A DNA stretch of 33,427 nucleotides, from positions 1 to 33,427 of the forward strand of contig JASDTB010000008.1 of assembly GCA_041441455.1 (NCBI GenBank), written 5' to 3'. A program made the position numbers and the translations under genes. Under the pieces are notes generated by a model that saw only the letters and a program-made list of their open reading frames with translations, made no database searches and was not told where the DNA came from. Below are positions 15,495 to 22,590 of the stretch, one piece after another; positions within the stretch are counted from its first letter, which is position 1, and every line of letters begins with the position of its first letter. The stretch is from JAFIHK01 sp041441455 (GTDB lineage Bacteria; Bacteroidota; Bacteroidia; Bacteroidales; UBA932).

Positions 15495-16109
15495 ATGCTT
15501 ATAATAGGGATAGCCGGAGGTACCGGTTCTGGAAAAACCACAGTTGTAAGGGAGATTACTAAACTTATTAAAACAGATGTTGTAGTAATCCCTCAAGATT
15601 CTTATTATAAAGACAATAGCCATCTTCCTCTTGAGGCTCGATATGAACTTAACTTCGACCATCCTGAGTCGATTGACTTTAAGCTTCTTGTTGAGCAATT
15701 AATTGATCTTAGAGCAGGCAAGGCAGTAGAACAACCAGTCTACTCATACCTTACATGTTCAAGATCAACAACGGAGACTATTCATGTTAAACCTGCTCAT
15801 ATAATTATTGTTGAGGGTATTTTAATCTTCACTTGCCCTGAACTTAGAAATTGTATGGATATCAAAATATTCGTTGATGCCGATGCTGACGACAGACTTG
15901 GAAGAGTAATCACAAGAGATAGTATCGAAAGAGGAAGAACTGTAGACAAGGTGTTAGAGAGATACGAAAAGACAGTAAAACCTATGCATCTTCAATTCAT
16001 TGAGCCTACAAAACGATATGCCGATATAATTGTTCCGCAAGGTGGACACAATCAAGTGGCAATCGATATTATTATTGCAACCATCGAAAAAGCTCTTCAA
16101 ACCAAATAA
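15495..16109 (+). CDS. udk: Uridine kinase
   Basis: The 204-residue cytoplasmic protein phosphorylates uridine and cytidine in pyrimidine salvage. The Walker A motif GGTGSGKTT lies at 8-16. Uridine-kinase landmarks follow: PQDSYYKD, NFDHPESIDF, the PVYSYLTCSR block, IIVEGILIF, and FVDADADDRLGRVITRDSIERGR. Length is typical of bacterial Udk. It starts 3 bases after asnS, and its TAA shares a base with the ATG of the next gene (TAATG), which suggests translational coupling to the TonB-like protein. Confidence 0.95.
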   Translation: MLIIGIAGGTGSGKTTVVREITKLIKTDVVVIPQDSYYKDNSHLPLEARYELNFDHPESIDFKLLVEQLIDLRAGKAVEQPVYSYLTCSRSTTETIHVKPAHIIIVEGILIFTCPELRNCMDIKIFVDADADDRLGRVITRDSIERGRTVDKVLERYEKTVKPMHLQFIEPTKRYADIIVPQGGHNQVAIDIIIATIEKALQTK

Positions 16110-16843
16110 TGTTCAAAAGAGACAACAATGCCGGCCTTTATCTTACTATTGCTTTTCACCTGCTGATAATCATTATATTACTAGCTACAAAAATTCATTC
16201 GGTGATTAGTGATGAGGCTGCTTTTGTACTCGACTTCACTCAACAAGAGGCAATAGAGGAGGAACAAAGACAAGAGGTTCTTAAGGAAGAGGTAAACAAA
16301 GAGATTGACGACATTCTTGCAGGCAGAGCCCCAGCTAATAGGGCTACTGCCGTAAGAAATGTTGTTGTTGATGCATCTTCTACTAAAGGGGAACAGCTTA
16401 AAGACGACAGATACAAAGATCCATCAAAAATTTATGACGAAGCAAAGTCACTCCAAGAGAAGCTCAGAGCTTCAAAAAGGGAGGCAGAGGCTTATAGAGG
16501 GAGTGATAATGTAGCCAAATCGGACAATTCCAATAATTCTCAAACAACTAGCGAAAGCTACAAAGGGCCATCAGTAATTTCATATTCATTAGATGGAAGG
16601 AAAGCTGTATCTCTACCTATTCCTGTTTATAAATGTTATGGAGGTGGAGATGTAAGTGTTCTGATTAAAGTTGACCGAAAGGGCTATGTTGTTGCTGCAT
16701 CGATTATAGCAAGCAGCTCTTCAAATGACATTTGTCTTCAAGAATATGCAATAAGGGCGGCAAAATCATCTAGATTCACCGCCTCAGCTACTGCTCCAGA
16801 TCGTCAGACCGGAGAAATTGTATATCGCTTTATCGCCCAGTAA
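16109..16843 (+). CDS. TonB/TolA-like energy transducer, single membrane anchor
   Basis: The 244-residue protein has a short cytoplasmic N-terminus, one membrane helix (about 10-27, LYLTIAFHLLIIIILLA) and a long periplasmic part. Residues 45-70 are Glu-rich and probably helical, 100-150 are charged and polar, and 168-244 form a TonB/TolA-type C-terminal domain (DVSVLIKVDRKGYVVAASII, then an AIRAAKSSRF helix and a final strand). The Pro-rich spacer of classical TonB is missing. Cysteines at 176 and 209 could pair, as in TolA. It is the natural partner for the ExbB/ExbD module 5 kb upstream, but this is inference. It overlaps udk by 1 base and its 3' end overlaps the convergent protease gene by 14 bases. 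Confidence 0.82.
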   Translation: MFKRDNNAGLYLTIAFHLLIIIILLATKIHSVISDEAAFVLDFTQQEAIEEEQRQEVLKEEVNKEIDDILAGRAPANRATAVRNVVVDASSTKGEQLKDDRYKDPSKIYDEAKSLQEKLRASKREAEAYRGSDNVAKSDNSNNSQTTSESYKGPSVISYSLDGRKAVSLPIPVYKCYGGGDVSVLIKVDRKGYVVAASIIASSSSNDICLQEYAIRAAKSSRFTASATAPDRQTGEIVYRFIAQ

Positions 16844-18410
16844 GCGACTTCTGAATCACATTATCAATTTCGGAAATAATTGGGAAATAGGCTTCATCTT
16901 CCATTGGAGTATATCTTCCTATGTACGCCTTAACCTGTGTTAGTGCAATCTTTCTACACTCTGTCCACTCTGTAGATTTAGGAACCAGTTTATTTAAAGC
17001 TGCATACTCTAAAAACCTTTTCTCACAATTAACCTTATTAAAGAAATCATTTAGAGACTTCATAGATTTAATAGATCTCAACTCTGAGCGGTGCTCATCT
17101 GCAAGTTTTGTACTAAACTTAATAATCGTTCCATGATTATAGAGCTTGATAAAGAAATCATTGATTCCAATTGTGTCGATTGGGACAAATACATCTGGCA
17201 CAATTCCACCACCACCATATACAGTGCGACCCTTTTTAGTTGTAAACTTGAGCTTTTTATCGACCTTCATGCTATCTGCTTGAGTCATTTCGCCATGCTT
17301 ATACCTTTCGTAGATATCATAACGATAGTTCTTAGAGAATGGCTTTTGTATCGATCTTCCTGAAGGTGTATAGAATTTAGCTACAGTCAGCCTAATGCCC
17401 GATCTGTCTGTAAAGTTGATTGGCTCTTGAACCAAACCCTTTCCAAATGATCTTCTTCCGATAATAGTAGCTCTATCGTTGTCCTGCATTGCTCCAGCAA
17501 ATATTTCGCTAGATGAGGCAGAGTTTTCATCGATCAAAACCTTAAGTCCAATATCTGTACAAGAGCCTTTTGAATCTGCAAAGAAATCTTGACGAGGTCT
17601 GTGTTTCCCTTGCATATATACTATCAATTCACCTTTCTTTAAAAATTCATTTGAGAGTAGAAGCGCTTGGTCCAAATATCCTCCAGTATTTCCTCTTAGG
17701 TCGAATATCAACTCTTTCATCCCCTCCTTTTTAAGTTTCTCTATTGCCGTCATAAACTCTTGATAGCTATTCTTAGAGAACTTTGAAAGTTTAATGTAGC
17801 CAGTTTTAGAGTCAAGCATATAAGCAACGTCAACACTTTTAACAGATATCTTACCTCTTGTGATTTTAAATGGAACTAAAGATTTAACACCATCCCTTTT
17901 AACAGAGACTTCGACAAGCGATCCAGATTTTCCCCTCATCATTCGAATCAATGAATCTTGGTTAATCTTCACTCCTGCAACTATTTTACCATCAATTTTT
18001 ACAATTCTATCACCTGAAAGAAGACCTGCCTTTTCAGAAGGTCCTCCTGGAATAACAACAACAATAACAGCTGTATCATTTGGCACATTAAATTCGATCC
18101 CAATGCCATCAAAATTACCATCAAGCTCTTCATCAGCGTCTTTTAGATCTTGTGGAGGAAGGTAAAGAGAGTGTGGATCCAATGTCTCCAATATCATAGG
18201 AACTGCCTTTTCCGTCAGTGCTTTATGATCGATTGAGTCAACATAGTTCTCATCTATCTGTGACAAAATCAACATAAGTTTGTCCCAGTTATACGATCGT
18301 TTAATGAACTCTTTTCTGAGTTCGAAGTATCTTATTGCAAAAACTGCAGTAAGTACAACAAACAGCAACAAAAGAAATGTTTTTAGCGAAAAGGAATTCC
18401 TAAGATTCAT
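16830..18410 (-). CDS. S41-family C-terminal processing peptidase
   Basis: This 526-residue membrane-anchored periplasmic serine protease cuts proteins near their C-termini. It has a signal-anchor helix (about 10-26), a helical segment, a PDZ domain (about 98-185, with VIPGGPSEKAGLLSGD), and the S41 catalytic core with FDLRGNTGGYLDQA at 236-249. By spacing to Prc, the serine-lysine dyad is Ser299 in ENSASSSEIFAGAMQD and Lys324 in RSFGKGLVQ. The tail (about 410-526) is less conserved and rich in Lys. It is the last gene of the six-gene minus operon, 2 bases after dCMP deaminase. No terminator is visible between it and the convergent tonB-like gene, and the two overlap. Confidence 0.95.
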   Translation of the reverse strand: MNLRNSFSLKTFLLLLFVVLTAVFAIRYFELRKEFIKRSYNWDKLMLILSQIDENYVDSIDHKALTEKAVPMILETLDPHSLYLPPQDLKDADEELDGNFDGIGIEFNVPNDTAVIVVVIPGGPSEKAGLLSGDRIVKIDGKIVAGVKINQDSLIRMMRGKSGSLVEVSVKRDGVKSLVPFKITRGKISVKSVDVAYMLDSKTGYIKLSKFSKNSYQEFMTAIEKLKKEGMKELIFDLRGNTGGYLDQALLLSNEFLKKGELIVYMQGKHRPRQDFFADSKGSCTDIGLKVLIDENSASSSEIFAGAMQDNDRATIIGRRSFGKGLVQEPINFTDRSGIRLTVAKFYTPSGRSIQKPFSKNYRYDIYERYKHGEMTQADSMKVDKKLKFTTKKGRTVYGGGGIVPDVFVPIDTIGINDFFIKLYNHGTIIKFSTKLADEHRSELRSIKSMKSLNDFFNKVNCEKRFLEYAALNKLVPKSTEWTECRKIALTQVKAYIGRYTPMEDEAYFPIISEIDNVIQKSLTGR

Positions 18411-18412
18411 AA

Positions 18413-18832
18413 TTATTCTATGTTTACAACTTCAACTCCAACTTTTTTTAAGAGGTCAATTCCATCGGTAATGCGATAGCTGTCTCTATATACAAGCCTT
18501 TTTATACCAGCTTGAATGATGAGTTTTGAACACTCCAAACATGGTGCCGTAGTTACATACATTGTCGCCCCTTCGCTATTATTGCCCGATTTTGCAATCT
18601 TTGTTATAGCGTTTGCCTCTGCGTGCAGTACATATGCCAAAGTTTTGCCTGTTTCATCTTCGCAAACATTGTCGAAACCCGAGGGTGTTCCGTTGTAACC
18701 ATCAGAGATGATCATTCTGTTCTTGACGATCAGGGCTCCTACCTGCCTTCTTTTGCAATAAGAGTTTTTTGCCCACACTGTTGCCATCTCTAGATAGCTT
18801 TTGTCGAACTGGATTTGCTTTTCTGGACTCAT
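18413..18832 (-). CDS. dCMP/CMP deaminase family protein
   Basis: This 139-residue zinc enzyme probably deaminates dCMP to dUMP, feeding dTMP synthesis. The zinc-binding set is complete: H70 and E72 in LHAEANAI, and C98 and C101 in PCLEC. The dCMP-type features GALIVKNRMIISDGYNGTPSGF and a Cys/Glu-bearing NVCEDE stretch precede it, as in ComEB and phage dCMP deaminases. It lies 2 bases after the acyl-CoA ligase gene and 2 bases before the protease gene. A role as a competence-operon protein is implied only by family name, and dprA is 13 kb away. Confidence 0.93.
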   Translation of the reverse strand: MSPEKQIQFDKSYLEMATVWAKNSYCKRRQVGALIVKNRMIISDGYNGTPSGFDNVCEDETGKTLAYVLHAEANAITKIAKSGNNSEGATMYVTTAPCLECSKLIIQAGIKRLVYRDSYRITDGIDLLKKVGVEVVNIE

Positions 18833-18834
18833 CG

Positions 18835-20496
18835 TTATACTTGTGTTCTTTGGTATAAGAATCTCTTGATACTTCTTTTTGGTGTCTTTTCAAACTCTTC
18901 TGGGAAGATTTCGGTTGCTGCAATTTTACAGTAATTAGGTAGATCTTCGTTTACAGCGACTCTATTCTCTTCCATTTTGGCAGTAAGCTGTTCGGTTGAG
19001 AGACCGTCAGCCTCAGCTTGTTCGAAATCAGGATAAATCAGCGCAATTAGATTGCCTTTATCTTCGATTACCAAAGATTCGACAACATAAGGCATATTGT
19101 TAAACGAGCTTTCGATCTCTTCTGGATATATATTTTGTCCAGAAGGCCCGAGAATCATGCTCTTCGAACGACCTTTGATGTACAAATATCCCTCCTCATC
19201 AATTACTCCCATGTCTCCAGTACGCATCCATCCGTCCTGTGTCAAAACAGCAGCAGTTGCCTCAGGATTCTTGTAATAACCTTGCATTACATTATCACCC
19301 TTACACAAGATTTCTCCAGGGATATTAACTGGATCTTCAGACTCAATTCTAATCTGCATTCTAGGAGCAGCTTTACCACATGAGTATAGGCGAGTATTGT
19401 CGCATGGAGCGTATGTAATGATTGGGGCACACTCAGTCATTCCGTAGCCCACAGTAAATGGAAATTCAATTTTTCTAAAGAACGCCTCTGCCTCTTTATT
19501 GAAGGCAGCTCCACCAATAATCACCTCTTTAAAGTTTCCTCCAAAAGTCTTCACTAACTCTTGTTGAATTCTCTTTTCAATCTTTTGGTCAATTACAGGA
19601 AGACGAAGAAGAACTCTTACTGATGTTTTGCTGATAATTGGTTGTAATTTCTTTTTATAAATCTTCTCAATAATTAGCGGAACAGATATAATTAAATCGG
19701 GTTTGATTTCGGCAAAAGCATCCATGATAATCTTAGGACTAGGAATCCTGGTTAAGAAATGTACATGGGCACCAATTGTCATCTCAAAGAAGAATTCGAA
19801 CATCATTCCATACATATGGGCAGTAGGGAGCATCGCAACAACATTACTATTGTTGTTCATTTGCGGATGAACCTCTTTTGCAAACATAATGTTCGACCAA
19901 AGCGCGCGATAAGGAATCATTACACCTTTTGAAAATCCTGTTGTTCCTGAGGTGTAGTTAATCATAGAGAGCTCCTCTGGCTCATCTTTATGGTAGTTTA
20001 GATGTTCAGGACGGAAGTTCTTTGGATACTTTTTACCAAACATTTCATTCAAATGTTCACGCGTTTCGTAGATTAAGTCTCTTTTTGCGTATAGAATTGA
20101 AAAGTCTGTTATTTGTATGATTGCCTCTAGACCAGGCATCTCTGTCTCATTTAACTGCTCCCAAATTGCATCTCCTACAAATAAAATACGAGAATCGGAA
20201 TGGTTTACAATATGGTGAATATTTCCTGGTTTGAATTCATGTAAAATAGGAACAGCAACCGCACCATAAGTCAAGGCAGAGAGAAAGACAACTCCCCAGT
20301 TTGCTTGGTTTTTAGAACAGATTGAAATTTTGTCTCCCTTTTGGAGCCCACATATTTCAAAAACAATGTGCAGTTTTTCTATCCTCCTTGCAACATCTCT
20401 ATAATTAAGGGTTATTCCCTTGTAGTCCGATAGAGCTGGGTAGTCCCAGTTAGCTCTTATGCTCTCCTCTATCAGTTTATTTACTGATCTTTCCAT
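18835..20496 (-). CDS. Long-chain fatty acid--CoA ligase (AMP-forming)
   Basis: The product (553 residues from the chosen start) activates fatty acids to acyl-CoA through an acyl-adenylate. The AMP-binding motif YTSGTTGFSKG is clear. The adenylation-family motifs VGYGMTECAP, GWMRTGDMG and the hinge-region YIKGRSKSMI are present, with a C-terminal lid carrying KTPKRSIKRF and its expected catalytic lysine. The open frame starts 24 bases earlier at 20520, inside the ABC transporter gene. The ATG at 20496 lies one base after that gene's TAA and gives MERSVNKLIEESI, which fits relatives better. It sits in an operon with an MsbA-like exporter, hinting at envelope lipid recycling or activation of exogenous fatty acids. 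Confidence 0.93.
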   Translation of the reverse strand: MERSVNKLIEESIRANWDYPALSDYKGITLNYRDVARRIEKLHIVFEICGLQKGDKISICSKNQANWGVVFLSALTYGAVAVPILHEFKPGNIHHIVNHSDSRILFVGDAIWEQLNETEMPGLEAIIQITDFSILYAKRDLIYETREHLNEMFGKKYPKNFRPEHLNYHKDEPEELSMINYTSGTTGFSKGVMIPYRALWSNIMFAKEVHPQMNNNSNVVAMLPTAHMYGMMFEFFFEMTIGAHVHFLTRIPSPKIIMDAFAEIKPDLIISVPLIIEKIYKKKLQPIISKTSVRVLLRLPVIDQKIEKRIQQELVKTFGGNFKEVIIGGAAFNKEAEAFFRKIEFPFTVGYGMTECAPIITYAPCDNTRLYSCGKAAPRMQIRIESEDPVNIPGEILCKGDNVMQGYYKNPEATAAVLTQDGWMRTGDMGVIDEEGYLYIKGRSKSMILGPSGQNIYPEEIESSFNNMPYVVESLVIEDKGNLIALIYPDFEQAEADGLSTEQLTAKMEENRVAVNEDLPNYCKIAATEIFPEEFEKTPKRSIKRFLYQRTQV

Positions 20497-20497
20497 A

Positions 20498-22321
20498 TTA
20501 TGCAAATGTTTGTAGTTCACACAAATGAGAGTATAAGCCTCTATTTTTAAGTAGTTCTTGGTGATTACCTCTCTCTACGATTGAGCCGCTTTTAAGAACA
20601 ACTATCTCATCTGCATGTTGAATTGTTGATAATCTATGTGCTATAACTATTGAAGTTCTGTTTTTCATTAAATTGGTTAGTGCCTCTTGCACCAATCTTT
20701 CACTTTCTGTGTCTAGGGCTGATGTTGCTTCATCTAAGATCAAAATTGGAGGATTCTTCAAAACAGCTCTTGCTATCGCGAGTCTTTGTCTTTGCCCTCC
20801 CGACAATTTTGCACCTCTATCTCCAATATTAGTCTGATACCCTTCGTCCATCTGGATAATAAATTCATGAGCATTAGCAATCTTTGCTGCACTGATAACA
20901 TCCTCTTCTGTGACACCCTCCATTCCGAATGCAATATTGTTGTAAACTGTATCATTAAACAGAATTGCCTCTTGAGTAACTATTCCCATCAATGAGATTA
21001 GATCTTTAGGCTGATATTTTCTGATGTCTACACCATCTAATAGAATTGATCCAGAAGTAACATCATAAAATCTAGGCAATAGATCTGCCATTGTCGACTT
21101 TCCAGCCCCCGACGGACCTACTAATGCCACCATTTTACCCTTACCTATTTCTAAATTTATATCTTTTAGAACTGGCTCACTGCCATATGAGAATGAAACA
21201 TTACTAAATTCTATATTGTTCTTGAACTCTTTGATCGGAATTGCTTGCGGATCTTTTTTGATTACAGGCTCTACATCTAGTATCGCAAAGATTCTCTCCC
21301 CTGAGGCCAGACCCCTATTAACATTTGCATAAGCATTTGAAATCGACTTGGCAGGCTCAAGGACTCTCCAGTAAAAGCCAATATAGACAACAAATTCCGA
21401 CCACGACATTCCTAAGTCACCTGTTACTTGAAGATAACCGCCATAAAACAGGACAGCTGCAGCAACAAAGATTCCCAAAAACTCCGATAGTGGCGACGCA
21501 AGTTCTTGTTTATTATACATTTTCCGGTTTGCGGCTCTATGTCGTTCATTTGTCTCTCCAAATTTTTCGCTAATATACTTTTGAGCATTGAATGCTTTAA
21601 TGATTCTTGCTCCTGAAATTGCCTCTTCGAAGTGACTTAGGATTCTACCCATCAAGCTTTGTGATTCGGCAGCTCCCTTTTTTAATTTTCGACTTATTCT
21701 GCCAATAACAATACCAGAGATTGGTAGTGTAAGAAGTGTCACAAGTGTCAATTTAGGAGACATGTAAAATAGGGCTACCAAGAATCCAATGATCATTAGT
21801 GGATCACGGAACAATATGTGAAAACTACTTGCAATACTTACCTGCACTTCGTTTACATCATTTGAGATACTTGATAAGATATCTCCCTTACGCTGATTGT
21901 GATAGTAGCCTATGTGGAGCTTTGTGATTTTATCAAAGATTGCTTTACGGATGTTAAGCATCAGATTTGTCTTCATGCTAACTAAGATTCGTTGCGAAGA
22001 GTAACGAGTCATATTAGAGAGCAAAGATGTAAATATCAGAACAAAGCAGACAAATATAAGACCACTTAACGGATTAACCGCTGAGTATTTGGTCATATAA
22101 AATGTAAACAGTTGCTTGGGATATTCGATACTAAGTTCAAAAACTGGCATCGAAATTGGCCCTGAAACACTACTTGGCTGAAAAAGAACCTCGAGAAGAG
22201 GGCCTATTAGAGCGTAATTAATGATTCCGAAAAGCACCGAAAACACCGAAAGTATTAAATAGGCTGGCCAGTATCTTCTGTACGGCTTTGCGTATGATAG
22301 TATTCTTAAAAAAGTATTCAT
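20498..22321 (-). CDS. MsbA-like ABC transporter, fused membrane and ATPase domains
   Basis: This 607-residue half-transporter should work as a homodimer in the inner membrane. Six membrane helices lie in about 20-335, followed by the nucleotide-binding domain (about 368-607). Walker A is GPSGAGKST at 402-410, the Q-loop is Gln450, the signature LSGGQRQRLAIARA is at 506-519, Walker B ends in D530-E531 (ILILDEATSALD), and the switch His is H562. Gene order with a DUF4834 protein and an acyl-CoA ligase suits export of lipid or lipid A by an MsbA-type flippase. However, MsbA-like proteins in Bacteroidota include drug and peptide exporters, so the substrate is not certain. It overlaps the DUF4834 gene by one base. 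Confidence 0.93.
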   Translation of the reverse strand: MNTFLRILSYAKPYRRYWPAYLILSVFSVLFGIINYALIGPLLEVLFQPSSVSGPISMPVFELSIEYPKQLFTFYMTKYSAVNPLSGLIFVCFVLIFTSLLSNMTRYSSQRILVSMKTNLMLNIRKAIFDKITKLHIGYYHNQRKGDILSSISNDVNEVQVSIASSFHILFRDPLMIIGFLVALFYMSPKLTLVTLLTLPISGIVIGRISRKLKKGAAESQSLMGRILSHFEEAISGARIIKAFNAQKYISEKFGETNERHRAANRKMYNKQELASPLSEFLGIFVAAAVLFYGGYLQVTGDLGMSWSEFVVYIGFYWRVLEPAKSISNAYANVNRGLASGERIFAILDVEPVIKKDPQAIPIKEFKNNIEFSNVSFSYGSEPVLKDINLEIGKGKMVALVGPSGAGKSTMADLLPRFYDVTSGSILLDGVDIRKYQPKDLISLMGIVTQEAILFNDTVYNNIAFGMEGVTEEDVISAAKIANAHEFIIQMDEGYQTNIGDRGAKLSGGQRQRLAIARAVLKNPPILILDEATSALDTESERLVQEALTNLMKNRTSIVIAHRLSTIQHADEIVVLKSGSIVERGNHQELLKNRGLYSHLCELQTFA

Positions 22322-22590
22322 TATTTAGTCTCCTCAAAATCTACATATTCACCGACATTTTTGTCGACTACCTTTTTCTGTTCTCCCATGTTCTCAACAT
22401 AGGTCTCTCCCTCTTTGTGAGGCTCATTATTTTGCTGTTGATAAAATCCGTTGGCTCCATAAAAGCCACCCTTTCCTGCTATTTTCTCAATTCTTCTCTT
22501 AAGCCACCATGCAAGAAGCAGTGGACCGAACCTACCTAATAACCAGAAGAAAAGGATAATACAAAATATTATCGTTAAAAAAAGTTCCAT
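22321..22590 (-). CDS. DUF4834-type small membrane protein
   Basis: The 89-residue protein has one N-terminal membrane helix (about 2-30, FLTIIFCIILFFWLLGRFG) followed by a basic segment (LKRRIEKIAGKGG), a short aromatic stretch and an acidic tail ending DFEETK. This layout matches the DUF4834 family of Bacteroidota, whose function is unknown. The basic segment next to the helix suggests that the C-terminal part stays in the cytoplasm. Its start codon touches the end of the 761-residue protein gene and its stop overlaps the ABC transporter start by one base, so coupling with both is very likely. It may be an accessory of the exporter, but only its position supports this. Confidence 0.8.
   Translation of the reverse strand: MELFLTIIFCIILFFWLLGRFGPLLLAWWLKRRIEKIAGKGGFYGANGFYQQQNNEPHKEGETYVENMGEQKKVVDKNVGEYVDFEETK

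Noticed and set aside
20497..20520. Longer start of the acyl-CoA ligase inside the ABC transporter gene
   Set aside because: The ATG at 20496 follows the transporter stop by one base and gives a family-like N-terminus.
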